Of a stretch of 64,000 bases of DNA, positions 1-8,388 are shown piece by piece (the stretch's first letter is position 1; each line of letters opens with the position of its first letter). A program made the position numbers and the translations under genes. The stretch comes from Bacteroidales bacterium UBA1680 (GTDB taxonomy: Bacteria; Bacteroidota; Bacteroidia; Bacteroidales; UBA932), in contig DCKG01000034.1 in assembly GCA_002320605.1 (NCBI GenBank), positions 62,001 to 126,000 of the forward strand. Direction: 5' to 3'. The notes beneath the pieces are model-generated. The model did no database searches and was not told the origin of the DNA. It saw only the letters and a program-made list of their open reading frames with translations.

Positions 1-43
1 CCATGAAGATAAGAGAAATGGCTATAAGCGTGAATCTCTTCAT
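1..43 (-). CDS. N-terminus of an exported protein (partial)
   Basis: Only the first 14 codons lie in the window. Read on the minus strand from an ATG at 43 they encode a Lys/Arg pair followed by a hydrophobic run (MKRFTLIAISLIFM), which looks like the start of a signal peptide. A TAnnTTTG promoter element lies about 33 bp upstream, supporting a real gene start divergent from rplS. Nothing can be said about the mature protein. Confidence 0.55.
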   Translation of the reverse strand, partial: MKRFTLIAISLIFM

Positions 44-75
44 TTCAAATCAGGTAAATTCATTAAAAGCAGAAA

Positions 76-83
76 CAAAGATA
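76..83 (-). promoter_or_regulatory. Bacteroidetes -7 box for the partial minus-strand gene
   Basis: The minus strand reads TATCTTTG, an exact match to TAnnTTTG, 33 bp before the ATG of the exported protein. No good -33 box was found at the expected distance. Confidence 0.5.
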
Positions 84-105
84 AAACAAATTCTTCGCAG
101 AAATA

Positions 106-136
106 TTTGCCAAGTAGAAAATAATTCTTAATTTTG
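106..136 (+). promoter_or_regulatory. rplS promoter
   Basis: TTTG at 106-109 and TAATTTTG at 129-136 are separated by 19 bp, the textbook Bacteroidetes sigma-ABfr arrangement. Transcription should start near 143. This rules out a start codon at 134 for rplS. Confidence 0.75.
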
Positions 137-208
137 CAGTCCGAAATGAAGCAACCGCTTACGGGTCGTTATCAAATGTGCGTAATGTTGCGTAAAATTT
201 ATTTAGTC

Positions 209-607
209 ATGGATTTAATGAACATCGTAGAGAAAACTTTCGCTAACGAGAAAGTTTCTAAATATCCTACTTTCAAAGCAGGTGACACTGTTACTGTCAC
301 CTACAGGATAAAGGAAGGTGACAAAGACAGGCTGCAGAAGTTCAGAGGCGTCGTTATCCAAATCAAAGGAGCAACTCCTCAGACGAAAACTTTCACGGTT
401 CGCAAAATTGCCAGCGGGGTAGGCGTGGAAAGGATTTTCCCATTCCAGTCTCCATTCATCGACGGCATAGAACTGAATAAGGTTGGTAAAGTCCGTAGGG
501 CTAGAATATTCTATCTGCGCAAACTCTCTGGCAAGAAGGCTAGAATCAAGGAGAAGAAGATCAGCCTGCTCTCAGAAGAAGGAGCGAATGCTCCAGCTGA
601 GGCTTAA
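209..607 (+). CDS. rplS: 50S ribosomal protein L19
   Basis: Large-subunit ribosomal protein L19, located at the 30S-50S interface. The protein is recognised from the conserved core: F-KAGDTVTVTYRIKEGDKDRLQ-FRGVVIQIKG near the N-terminus and GVGVERIFPFQSPFIDGIE-KVGKVRRARIFYLRKLSGKKARIKE near the C-terminus. From the ATG at 209 it has 132 residues, slightly longer than the usual 115-120; an ATG nine bases later (218) is an equally possible start. A longer reading frame from 134 is rejected because it overlaps the -7 promoter element. It is followed on the same strand by two tRNA genes and a terminator, so the three may share a transcript. Confidence 0.97.
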   Translation: MDLMNIVEKTFANEKVSKYPTFKAGDTVTVTYRIKEGDKDRLQKFRGVVIQIKGATPQTKTFTVRKIASGVGVERIFPFQSPFIDGIELNKVGKVRRARIFYLRKLSGKKARIKEKKISLLSEEGANAPAEA

Positions 608-642
608 GTCAGCAATATAATGGAAGCAATTCCGTTTTCTAC

Positions 643-719
643 GGCCCCTTAGCTTAATTGAATAGAGCATCTGACTACGGATCAGAAGGTTATAGGTTTG
701 AGTCCTATAGGGGTCACCA
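643..719 (+). tRNA. tRNA-Arg (anticodon ACG)
   Basis: A cloverleaf can be folded by eye: 7-bp acceptor GGCCCCT/AGGGGTC (one G-U), anticodon stem TCTGA/TCAGA around loop CTACGGA, and T arm ATAGG/CCTAT around TTTGAGT. The anticodon ACG reads CGN arginine codons. The 3' CCA is encoded (717-719). Confidence 0.95.
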
Positions 720-758
720 GAACGCCCGCCTAGGCATCATCAAAGCGGACTTTTTTCA

Positions 759-831
759 GCGGAAGTAGCTCAGTTGGTAGAGCGTCGGCTTCCCAAGCCG
801 AAGGTCGCGGGTTCGAACCCCGTTTTCCGCT
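759..831 (+). tRNA. tRNA-Gly (anticodon CCC)
   Basis: Acceptor GCGGAAG pairs with TTTCCGC, the anticodon stem TCGGC/GCCGA encloses TTCCCAA (anticodon CCC), and the T arm is GCGGG/CCCGT around TTCGAAC. The discriminator base is T and no CCA is encoded. It follows tRNA-Arg by 39 bases. Confidence 0.95.
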
Positions 832-861
832 CAAATACTAAATCGATTGATAATCATCTCT

Positions 862-898
862 TTGCGTTTACCATAATTATGGCAAACGCAATTTTTTT
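862..898 (+). terminator. Terminator of the rplS-tRNA transcript
   Basis: Stem TTGCGTTT/AAACGCAA continues, after one A/C mismatch, into the self-complementary core CCATAATTATGG. It is followed by seven T residues on the plus strand. It lies 30 bases after tRNA-Gly. Confidence 0.8.
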
Positions 899-910
899 GT
901 TTTCCTGGCC

Positions 911-956
911 GGCAAAACAAAGTGCAAGTCTGTGACATCCTATGTCAAAGACTTGC
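911..956 (-). terminator. Probable terminator of the secA-bactofilin transcript
   Basis: Inverted repeat GCAAGTCT..GACAT / ATGTC..AGACTTGC with a 3-base loop (924-956) lies just beyond the bactofilin stop codon. On the minus strand it is followed by the T-rich run ACTTTGTTTTG. The tail is imperfect, so confidence is moderate. Confidence 0.55.
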
Positions 957-984
957 AAAAAACCGGTTGACCGGCGGCATCGTT

Positions 985-1521
985 TTAAGCTTCTGGGAAA
1001 TTCTGCTTCCTAGGCTCGCCGAAAGGATGTGACACAGAGAAGCGAGATTGGTTCTGCTGGGCTGGAGCTGGCTCGCCAGCAGGCTGCTGAGGCATTTTCG
1101 CAGGCTCAGGCTGTGTTGCAGGCTTCCCTGAATTAGTGAGGCGTGAGAACTCTTCTTCAGAAATCATGTGGCAGTTACCATTGAACTTGGCGTCCAGTTC
1201 TACCTGAAGCCTCTTGATGTGCAAATCACCATTAACAATGCATGAACCCGATAGCGAAAGGGTGTCCTTAACGAAGAAATTACCCTCAATATTCCCGCTG
1301 AAATCGCAATTATTGCAAATGACGTCTCCTTTGATGTTCGCTTTAGCGCCAACTATTACTCGGGACTGGGAGATGATTCTACCTTCGAAATTTCCATCGA
1401 CTATAATGTCATTAGGTGACTGAATTTCACCTTTGATGGTTGTACCGGCGGATATCTTGCTGCTTTCTCCAGCGATATTGCCGACACTGTTTTCGTTCTG
1501 CTTCGGAAAATTAGCGTTCAT
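985..1521 (-). CDS. Bactofilin (polymer-forming cytoskeletal protein)
   Basis: Bactofilins form nucleotide-independent cytoplasmic filaments that scaffold cell-shape and wall enzymes. The 178-residue protein has the family signature: a short disordered N-terminus, then a right-handed beta-helix core (about residues 22-120) with hydrophobic/glycine repeats such as GTTIKGEIQSPNDIIVDGNFEG and IVNGDLHIKRLQVELDAKFNG. The tail (about 125-178) is rich in Pro, Gln and Ala. There is no signal peptide or membrane segment. It starts 20 bases after the secA stop on the same strand and is probably co-transcribed with it. Assignment to the family is firm; the specific cellular role is not visible. Confidence 0.9.
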   Translation of the reverse strand: MNANFPKQNENSVGNIAGESSKISAGTTIKGEIQSPNDIIVDGNFEGRIISQSRVIVGAKANIKGDVICNNCDFSGNIEGNFFVKDTLSLSGSCIVNGDLHIKRLQVELDAKFNGNCHMISEEEFSRLTNSGKPATQPEPAKMPQQPAGEPAPAQQNQSRFSVSHPFGEPRKQNFPEA

Positions 1522-1541
1522 GTTCTTAATTTATATATTCA

Positions 1542-4500
1542 TTAAACAAGGCCTCTGCCATGGCAGTATTTATATTTCTTGCCAGAGCCGCAAGGACAAG
1601 GGTCATTCCTTCCAATTTTCTTGCCAGCCACGATAGGGGTATTAGCCTTCTGTTCGCCATTAGTGCTCAAATCGTTACGGTTCGTGCGCATCTGGCTCAT
1701 GTCTGTCCTCCGTTGTACTGGAGGCTGGGCAGGATGAGCCTCATTCGCATCACGCAGAGGAATAAATGCCCTGAGCAGGAATGAGAGCACGTCTTTATTC
1801 AAGTCCTCCAGCATGCTGGCGAAAAGGTTATAGCTTTCCAGCTTGTATACCACAAGAGGATCCTTCTGCTCGTATGCCGCATTCTGAACGCTCTGACGCA
1901 AATCATCCATGTCGCGCAGGTGTTGTTTCCAGTGCTCGTCAATCTGATAAAGGATGATGGAGCGGCTTAGCGCCTTGGCAATCTCTTTACCTTCAGTGTT
2001 GTATGCCTTTTCTAAATCTACGCTGAGAGTCAACTGTTTGCGTCCATCGGAAATAGGAATTGCGATGAACTTGTACATATTGCCCTGTTTCTCGTAAATC
2101 TGCTTGATGAAAGGATATACCTTTTCTGATAGGCCATCCATTCTACGTTTGTAGACCACCTGCATATGCTTGCAGAGCATATCCGAGATTTCTTCTTCCT
2201 TAGCTTTCGAATATTCCTCTGCGGTGAAGCCCAGATCGATTGAAAGCTTGCCCATCACCAGCTCTTCAAACTCCTCATAGCTAAGGCCTTCAGCCCGTTG
2301 CGCAAGAAGGGCAGCGGAGTCTATCATCATATTCATGACGTCAATCTCTATCCTTTCGCCAGAGAGGGCATTTTTACGCCTGGCGTAGATTGCCTCGCGC
2401 TGGAAATTCATCACGTCATCATATTCAAGGAGCCTCTTACGTATTCCGAAGTTATTTTCCTCAACTTTCCTCTGGGCATTCTCGATAGACTTCGAGAGCA
2501 TGCCGCTCACCATAGCCTCGTCGTCTTTCATGCCCAGTTTGTCCACCACGCCGGCAATCCTCTCTGAACCAAAAAGACGCATTAGCTTATCCTCGAGCGA
2601 AACATAGAATTCAGATGAGCCAGGATCTCCCTGACGACCGGCACGGCCTCGCAGCTGGCGGTCTACTCGACGGCTATCATGCCGTTCTGTACCAATAATG
2701 GCTAAACCACCGGCCTTGCGCACTTCCGGCGAAAGCTTGATGTCGGTACCACGACCTGCCATGTTGGTTGCGATGGTCACAGAACTCGTCTGGCCCGCCT
2801 GAGCGACGATTTCCGCCTCCCGTGCGTGTTCCTTGGCGTTCAAGACGTTGTGCTTGATCCCGCGAAGGCGGAGCATCCTGCTCAGCAATTCAGAAGTCTC
2901 GACATCAGTGGTTCCGACCAGAACAGGCCTCCCAGCCTTAGTCAGTTCCACAACCTTATTGATGACGGCAGCGTACTTTGCCTTCTTTGTCTTATATATC
3001 TGATCATCCAAATCTTGCCTGATGACAGGACGGTTAGTAGGAATCACGACTACATCCAGCTTGTAGATGGACCAGAACTCCCCTGCCTCAGTCTCTGCCG
3101 TACCTGTCATGCCCGCAAGCTTATGATACATCCTGAAGTAATTCTGCAGAGATATAGTGGCGAATGTCTGAGTCGCCGCCTCAACTTTCACGTTTTCCTT
3201 CGCCTCGACTGCTTGGTGCAGGCCATCGCTCCAGCGGCGACCCTCCATGATACGGCCAGTCTGTTCGTCAACTATTTTAACCTTGTTGTCCATGATGACG
3301 TAGTCTACGTCTTTCTGGAACATGGCGTATGCCTTCAGAAGCTGAATCACGGTGTGCACACGCTCGCTCTTCAATGAATATTCCTCCATCAGGGCATCTT
3401 TCTTTTCCTGCCTCTGTTCCGGAGAAAGGCTCAAGGTGTGCTGTATCTCGGCTATCTGGCTTCCCATGTCCGGCAGCACGAAGAAATCAGCATCGGACAC
3501 CGACTGAGCCAAGGCATCATGGCCTTTATCCGTCATGTCAACGGAATGCTGCTGCTCGTTGATGACGAAATACAGCTCATCAGTGACCTGAGGCATCTGC
3601 CTCTCGTTATCTTGCAAATAAAAGTTTTCAGTTTTCTGAAGCAGCTGCTTCATTCCAGGCTCGCTAAGGAATTTAATGAGAGGCTGGTATTTCGGAAGCC
3701 CCTTGTAAGCCCTCAGCAATAGCTTTCCACCCTCGGTCTCGTCCCCTTCAGCTATCTTTTTCTTAGCATCGTTCAAAATCTGGGTCACAAGAATGCGCTG
3801 CTTATTGTACAAAGACTCAACGTATGGCCTGAATTCCATGAATTGTTCATCGTCAACGGCTTTCGGCACAGGGCCGGAGATAATCAAAGGCGTACGCGCA
3901 TCATCGATGAGCACGGAGTCGACCTCATCGACGATCGCATAGTGATGCTTCCGCTGAACCAGATCCTCGCTCTTCACTGCCATATTGTCACGCAGGTAAT
4001 CGAAGCCGAATTCGTTATTCGTACCAAAGGTGATGTCGCAATTGTAGGCTCTCTGGCGAGCGTCGCTATTAGGCTCGTGCTTATCGATGCAGTCCACGGA
4101 AAGGCCATGGAACATGTACAGAGGCCCCATCCACTCCGAGTCACGTTTAGACAGGTAATCATTTACCGTGACGATGTGCACTCCCTTACCGGCCAAGGCA
4201 TTCAGGAACACAGGCAAGGTAGCCACGAGCGTTTTACCCTCACCGGTAGCCATCTCTGCGATTTTTCCTTGGTGCAGAACGATACCGCCGATGAGCTGAA
4301 CATCGTAGTGAATCATGTCCCACGTGATCTCGTTGCCACCGGCCATCCAATGGTTCTTGTAAATCGCCTTATCGCCCTCTATCGTGACGAAATCGTGCTT
4401 GATGCTCAGGCCTTTATCGAAATCCGTTGCCGTAACCTCCACTGTCTCGTTCTGAGCGAACCTGCGGGCCGTGGATTTCATTATCGCGAAAGCCTCCGGA

Positions 4501-4823
4501 AGAATCTCGTTGAGAGTCTTCTCGATGGCATCGTCCTCATCTTTAACGATCTTATCAGACTCTGTCGCCAGGGCCTCCTTTTCATTCACGGGTATGTCCT
4601 CATCAAGCTTCTGCTTGATTTCGGCGATGCGCTTTTCGAAAGGCGCTTCGCATTCTCTCAGCTTCGCCCTAAGCTCATTCGTCTTGGCCCTGAGTTCGTC
4701 ATTAGACAATTTATCTATTGGCCCGTAAGCCGCAAGAATCTGATCCAGAATAGGTTTCAGCTGTTTCATGTCCCTGTCCGCCTTGGAGCCGAACAATTTC
4801 TTAAGTATTTGTGCTACTGCCAT
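1542..4823 (-). CDS. secA: Preprotein translocase ATPase SecA
   Basis: Motor ATPase that drives unfolded preproteins through SecYEG. Visible motifs: Walker A MATGEGKT near residue 190, the helicase-type box DEVDSVLIDDARTP, the NBD2 motif GRGTDIKL..GG, GRAGRQGDPG, and a C-terminal zinc-binding tail (GRNDPCPCGSGKKYKYCH) that contacts SecB or phospholipids. At 1093 residues it is about 190 longer than the E. coli protein; the extra length lies mostly after the DEAD-like box (around residues 320-430), as is usual in Bacteroidetes SecA. The start at 4823 lies 24 bases after a good promoter. The bactofilin gene follows. Confidence 0.98.
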   Translation of the reverse strand: MAVAQILKKLFGSKADRDMKQLKPILDQILAAYGPIDKLSNDELRAKTNELRAKLRECEAPFEKRIAEIKQKLDEDIPVNEKEALATESDKIVKDEDDAIEKTLNEILPEAFAIMKSTARRFAQNETVEVTATDFDKGLSIKHDFVTIEGDKAIYKNHWMAGGNEITWDMIHYDVQLIGGIVLHQGKIAEMATGEGKTLVATLPVFLNALAGKGVHIVTVNDYLSKRDSEWMGPLYMFHGLSVDCIDKHEPNSDARQRAYNCDITFGTNNEFGFDYLRDNMAVKSEDLVQRKHHYAIVDEVDSVLIDDARTPLIISGPVPKAVDDEQFMEFRPYVESLYNKQRILVTQILNDAKKKIAEGDETEGGKLLLRAYKGLPKYQPLIKFLSEPGMKQLLQKTENFYLQDNERQMPQVTDELYFVINEQQHSVDMTDKGHDALAQSVSDADFFVLPDMGSQIAEIQHTLSLSPEQRQEKKDALMEEYSLKSERVHTVIQLLKAYAMFQKDVDYVIMDNKVKIVDEQTGRIMEGRRWSDGLHQAVEAKENVKVEAATQTFATISLQNYFRMYHKLAGMTGTAETEAGEFWSIYKLDVVVIPTNRPVIRQDLDDQIYKTKKAKYAAVINKVVELTKAGRPVLVGTTDVETSELLSRMLRLRGIKHNVLNAKEHAREAEIVAQAGQTSSVTIATNMAGRGTDIKLSPEVRKAGGLAIIGTERHDSRRVDRQLRGRAGRQGDPGSSEFYVSLEDKLMRLFGSERIAGVVDKLGMKDDEAMVSGMLSKSIENAQRKVEENNFGIRKRLLEYDDVMNFQREAIYARRKNALSGERIEIDVMNMMIDSAALLAQRAEGLSYEEFEELVMGKLSIDLGFTAEEYSKAKEEEISDMLCKHMQVVYKRRMDGLSEKVYPFIKQIYEKQGNMYKFIAIPISDGRKQLTLSVDLEKAYNTEGKEIAKALSRSIILYQIDEHWKQHLRDMDDLRQSVQNAAYEQKDPLVVYKLESYNLFASMLEDLNKDVLSFLLRAFIPLRDANEAHPAQPPVQRRTDMSQMRTNRNDLSTNGEQKANTPIVAGKKIGRNDPCPCGSGKKYKYCHGRGLV

Positions 4824-4846
4824 ATCTGATTTTAAAGATTAACTGA

Positions 4847-4877
4847 CAAATTTAATGAATATGTCAAAAAATAACAA
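4847..4877 (-). promoter_or_regulatory. secA promoter
   Basis: On the minus strand TTG (4875-4877), a 20-bp spacer and TAAATTTG (4847-4854) match the Bacteroidetes consensus. The -7 box ends 24 bp upstream of the secA ATG. Confidence 0.65.
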
Positions 4878-4934
4878 TTATCAGACCTTATAATGAATAT
4901 CCCGAATTCCATGACAAAATGTCGGCATCGCACG

Positions 4935-4963
4935 AAAAAAGCGGCCGGAGTGCTTCCAGCCGC
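4935..4963 (-). terminator. Terminator of the porin-family gene
   Basis: On the minus strand, GCGGCTGGAAG..CTCCGGCCGC forms a GC-rich hairpin followed by six T residues. It lies 30 bases past the stop codon of the gene at 4993-5643. Confidence 0.85.
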
Positions 4964-4992
4964 CTAATTTTAAATGAATATTTTATATCCGT

Positions 4993-5643
4993 TTAGAAGA
5001 GATATGCTACGCCAAAGTAAGCTTGGCCTCTGTGACTCTTGACATTGTCAGAATCCCAGCGATTGATTAGGCCATAGTCATAACCAACTTTGAAACGGAC
5101 AATGTCGTAGCAATCAAGAGCGAATCCTCCGCCAAGCATGACATCGAACCTCCTATAGCCATCCTTGTCGAACATGTCGGTTTTGTCGTCGGAACTAAAT
5201 TTAATTCCTAGAATTTCTCCGGATGTCTTGCTTTTTATTTTATCATAAACGCCGACCGACATCGTAGGCCCTGCGTAAAATCTTCCAACAAGGCCGTCAC
5301 ACATTTGGAAACCATAATTGAACATAACAGGAACGGTAACGAACATTTGAGTCCTGTCGCCTTTTATGTTTGCTTTTCCTAATGTCCCGGAATACCCAAG
5401 ATTTGAATCACTCTTGGTAACTAACTGGTAGTTGATTCCTGGAGCCACTCCAATGCCGCTCGTTCCAAGTGCGAAATTATAATCAGCTCCCACATAGAAA
5501 CCATTCAGATTCACATCTTTGATGTTATCTTTCATGATGTCAGTGGAATTAAGGAAGCCTAGGCCGATTGATGCCTGAGCGAATGCGGTAGTTCCCGCGA
5601 GTGCCATGGAAATGGTCAGAATAGAAGTTAAAATTTTTTTCAT
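4993..5643 (-). CDS. Small outer-membrane beta-barrel (porin-family) protein
   Basis: A 216-residue exported protein with a clear signal peptide (MKKILTSILTISMALAGTTAFAQA). It continues into alternating hydrophobic strands typical of an eight-strand barrel: GFYVGADYNFALG, GVAPGINYQLVTK, QMFVTVPVMFNYGFQ, FYAGPTMSVGVYD, FDVMLGGGFALDC and FKVGYDYGLINRW, and it ends in the aromatic barrel terminus AYFGVAYLF. This resembles the PorT/OmpW-like porin family of Bacteroidetes. No ligand or specific function can be inferred. It is a single-gene unit with its own terminator, divergent from the AmgK-like gene. Confidence 0.8.
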   Translation of the reverse strand: MKKILTSILTISMALAGTTAFAQASIGLGFLNSTDIMKDNIKDVNLNGFYVGADYNFALGTSGIGVAPGINYQLVTKSDSNLGYSGTLGKANIKGDRTQMFVTVPVMFNYGFQMCDGLVGRFYAGPTMSVGVYDKIKSKTSGEILGIKFSSDDKTDMFDKDGYRRFDVMLGGGFALDCYDIVRFKVGYDYGLINRWDSDNVKSHRGQAYFGVAYLF

Positions 5644-5726
5644 ATCGTAAAATATAAAAATGTTGTTTCAAAACAGAGAGGTCATTCATCAAATCTTGTG
5701 CCTGACTATATTGAGGAAAATTATGC

Positions 5727-5734
5727 TATATTTG
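5727..5734 (+). promoter_or_regulatory. -7 box of the AmgK/RapZ-MurU-MscL unit
   Basis: TATATTTG matches TAnnTTTG exactly. A GTG at 5698, which would start a longer reading frame, lies upstream of it and so is not the start. The spacing implies transcription from about 5741. Confidence 0.6.
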
Positions 5735-5781
5735 TCGAAATTGTAAGCTACGCCATGACCAATGGCAAAAATGGATACGGA

Positions 5782-7197
5782 ATGGAGGCATTGAAAAAAC
5801 TTTTCGAAGAATACACAGGCAGGCATGCGGAATCTGTCGAGGAGCTGAATTCTTCCGGCAGCAACAGGAGATATTTCAGGATAAAAGGCGGCAACACTTC
5901 CCTTGTCGGCGTCATCGGAACTAACCGAGATGAGAATTTCGCTTTCATAGACATTGGGCGTCATTTCATTGAAAAAGGCATCCGAGTTCCTAGGGTGATG
6001 GCCGTGAGCGATGACGGAATGCGTTATATTCAGGAAGACCTAGGGAATGACCAGCTTTATAACCTTGTCTCCCAAGGCCGCGAAAGCGGTGAGTACAGTT
6101 CTTACGAGTGCCGCCTTCTCTGCCATACGATGGAGATGCTCCCGAAGATTCAGCTCAAAGGAGCAGAGGGGCTGGACTGGTCCATCTGCTATCCTGAACC
6201 TGAGTTCAACAAGCAGATGGTGATGTTCGACCTGAACTACTTCAAATATTGCTTTCTGAAGGCCACGGGAATGGACTTCAACGAGGTGAAACTGCAAGAA
6301 GATTTCGAGAGGCTCCAGGAAGACTTGGTTAAAGAAACCGGCAACACTTTCATGTACAGAGACTTCCAGGCTAGAAACGTGATGATGAAGGATGGGGAGC
6401 CGTATTTCATAGACTACCAAGGCGGCAGGAAAGGCCCTATCTACTACGACGTGGCTTCATTCATTTGGCAGGCGCGTGCCAGATACCCAGAGGCGCTTCG
6501 GAAAGAGATGGTGCAGACATACCTTTCTGCCCTGAAAGGATACATAGACGTAGACGAGAACTATTTCTTAGGCAGACTGCGTCTTTTCGTGCTTTTCCGC
6601 TCACTTCAGGTCCTAGGCGCATACGGATTCAGAGGCTATTTCGAAAAAAAGCCTCATTTCCTAGCCAGTGTTCCGTTCGCCCTGAGCAACTTGCGTAGGC
6701 TGCTCCAAACCCCATTCGACGAATATCCATACTTGAACGAGATACTCACTAAGCTCACCACGATGTCTCAATTCAACAACATCGTGGAAGACAAGCGCTT
6801 GGAAGTGAGAATATGCTCCTTCGCCTATAAAAAAGGCATCCCTGCCGACACTACTGGCAACGGAGGAGGCTATGTATTCGACTGCAGAGCAATAAATAAT
6901 CCCGGCAAATACGAACATTACCGCCAGTTCACAGGCTTGGACAAAGAGGTCATCAAGTTCCTTGAAGACGATGGCGGAATCGCGAAGTTCCTCGATAGCG
7001 TCTACAAACTGGTCGACACCCACGTAAAGATGTATATCGAGAGGAAGTTCACTCACCTACAGGTCTGCTTCGGCTGCACTGGCGGACAGCACCGCTCAGT
7101 CTATTGCGCAGAACACCTTGCACAGCATCTTTCCGAAAAATTTGATATCAAGATAACGATAATGCATCGCGAGCTTGACATCGAGAAAATACTTTAG
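5782..7197 (+). CDS. AmgK-like amino-sugar kinase fused to a RapZ C-terminal domain
   Basis: A two-domain cytoplasmic protein of 471 residues (480 if it starts at the ATG at 5755). The N-terminal two thirds is an aminoglycoside-phosphotransferase-like kinase. Its motifs are those of AmgK, the anomeric kinase for N-acetylmuramate and N-acetylglucosamine: SSGSNRRYFRI, the catalytic loop YRDFQARNVM, and FIDYQGGRKGPIYYDVASF. The C-terminal about 130 residues match the sugar-phosphate and RNA-binding domain of RapZ/YvcJ, including GGGYVFDCRAINNPG and FGCTGGQHRSVYCAEHLA. The RapZ N-terminal P-loop domain is absent. A MurU-like gene follows 3 bases later, which strongly suggests MurNAc recycling to UDP-MurNAc. 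The RapZ-like part may sense amino-sugar phosphate; this is inference. Confidence 0.85.
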   Translation: MEALKKLFEEYTGRHAESVEELNSSGSNRRYFRIKGGNTSLVGVIGTNRDENFAFIDIGRHFIEKGIRVPRVMAVSDDGMRYIQEDLGNDQLYNLVSQGRESGEYSSYECRLLCHTMEMLPKIQLKGAEGLDWSICYPEPEFNKQMVMFDLNYFKYCFLKATGMDFNEVKLQEDFERLQEDLVKETGNTFMYRDFQARNVMMKDGEPYFIDYQGGRKGPIYYDVASFIWQARARYPEALRKEMVQTYLSALKGYIDVDENYFLGRLRLFVLFRSLQVLGAYGFRGYFEKKPHFLASVPFALSNLRRLLQTPFDEYPYLNEILTKLTTMSQFNNIVEDKRLEVRICSFAYKKGIPADTTGNGGGYVFDCRAINNPGKYEHYRQFTGLDKEVIKFLEDDGGIAKFLDSVYKLVDTHVKMYIERKFTHLQVCFGCTGGQHRSVYCAEHLAQHLSEKFDIKITIMHRELDIEKIL

Positions 7198-7200
7198 GAC

Positions 7201-7950
7201 GTGAAAGCAATGATCTTCGCCGCCGGCCTTGGCACCAGATTAAGGCCGCTGACAGACAAAACGCCAAAAGCTTTGATTGAGATTGGCGGAAAGCCTCTGC
7301 TATATCATGTGGTGGAAAAACTCAAATCCGCAGGCATAGACGAGGTGGTCGTGAACGTTCACCATTTAGCCGGACAAATCACAGATTACATAAAGTCACA
7401 AAATGATTTCGGAATAAAAGTAGACATCTCCGACGAGAGCTATCTGCTTAGAGACACGGGAGGCGGAATTTCCTATGCGAGGGACTTCCTGAATGGTTCC
7501 CCTTTCCTGGTCCACAATGTAGACATAATCTCTGACCTTGACATGAATTGGTTCATCTCGCAAGCCAGGCCAGACGCTCTCTCGAACATCCTGGTAAGCG
7601 AGCGCAAGACTCAGCGCTATCTGCTATTCGACGACGAGATGAGGATGGTCGGCTGGACGAATCTAGCGACAGGCGAGATAAAGACACCTTTCTATGGCAT
7701 GAATTTATCGAAATGCAGAAAATACGCCTTTGACGGCATTCATTTCATCTCCGATGGCATATTCAAAGCATTCGATGACCATGGTTGGAACGGGAAATTC
7801 TCTATCATGGACTTTTACATAAGAGAATGCAAGACAAATGTCATTCATGGCATAATCCCAGAGCATCTGAATATTCTAGATGTGGGGAAAATGGAAACCT
7901 TGCCGAAGGCAGAAGCAATGATTAAGGATATAACACACATTAATAAATAA
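7201..7950 (+). CDS. murU: MurU-like sugar-1-phosphate nucleotidyltransferase
   Basis: NTP-transferase of the GT-A-like sugar nucleotidyltransferase fold, 249 residues. The N-terminal nucleotide-binding signature is MIFAAGLGTRLRPLTDKTPKALIEIGGKPLL, followed by VVVNVHHLAGQI, a DTGGGI motif and a metal/sugar-binding VHNVDI. Family members that follow amgK convert MurNAc-1-phosphate and UTP to UDP-MurNAc; related enzymes use other sugars. The start is GTG at 7201 (an ATG at 7210 would cut into the fold). It sits 3 bases after the AmgK-like gene, so the two form the AmgK-MurU salvage module. The symbol rests on context and is less certain than the enzyme class. Confidence 0.75.
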   Translation: MKAMIFAAGLGTRLRPLTDKTPKALIEIGGKPLLYHVVEKLKSAGIDEVVVNVHHLAGQITDYIKSQNDFGIKVDISDESYLLRDTGGGISYARDFLNGSPFLVHNVDIISDLDMNWFISQARPDALSNILVSERKTQRYLLFDDEMRMVGWTNLATGEIKTPFYGMNLSKCRKYAFDGIHFISDGIFKAFDDHGWNGKFSIMDFYIRECKTNVIHGIIPEHLNILDVGKMETLPKAEAMIKDITHINK

Positions 7951-7954
7951 TTTT

Positions 7955-8383
7955 ATGGCAAAAGGTAAATTTTGGGCCGATTTCAAGGCCTTCGCAATGA
8001 AAGGAAACGTCGTTGACATGGCTGTCGGCGTAGTTGTCGGTGCCGCATTCGGCAAAATCGTAACCTCTCTAGTGAATGACTTAATCATGCCTCTGGTAGG
8101 CGAGCTGATTGGCGGCTTCGATTTCCAGAGCCTCAAGGTCGTGCTGCATAAGGCAGTCATGGATGGAGAGACAGTCGTTAAACCTGCAGTCACGCTTAAC
8201 TACGGCAACTTCATTCAGGAAACAGTGAACTTCCTCATCATTGCATTTTCCATATTCCTTGTGATCAAGGGAATAGGCAAGGTGTACAAGAAGAAGGAAG
8301 AGGCACCTGCTGCTCCTGCTCCTAAGCCAGACGACGTGGTCCTGCTAGAGGAAATAAGGGATATTCTTAAAGAGCAGAAATAG
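7955..8383 (+). CDS. mscL: Large-conductance mechanosensitive channel MscL
   Basis: Pentameric inner-membrane channel that opens under hypo-osmotic tension. The 142-residue protein shows the amphipathic N-terminal helix and TM1 (FKAFAMKGNVVDMAVGVVVGAAFGKIVTSLVNDLIMPLVG), a periplasmic loop, TM2 (FIQETVNFLIIAFSIFLVIKGI) and a charged C-terminal bundle ending in LLEEIRDILKEQ. It begins 4 bases after the MurU-like gene. A link between wall recycling and osmotic safety is possible, but may be only positional. Confidence 0.97.
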   Translation: MAKGKFWADFKAFAMKGNVVDMAVGVVVGAAFGKIVTSLVNDLIMPLVGELIGGFDFQSLKVVLHKAVMDGETVVKPAVTLNYGNFIQETVNFLIIAFSIFLVIKGIGKVYKKKEEAPAAPAPKPDDVVLLEEIRDILKEQK

Positions 8384-8388
8384 TTTCC

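Noticed and set aside
3843..4829. Long open frame (328 codons) on the plus strand opposite secA
   Set aside because: It is the exact antisense of a well-conserved secA region; its protein has no recognisable motifs and no promoter or spacing of its own.
5698..5754. GTG start giving a longer AmgK-like protein
   Set aside because: The extension runs through the TATATTTG promoter element at 5727-5734 and adds no conserved sequence.
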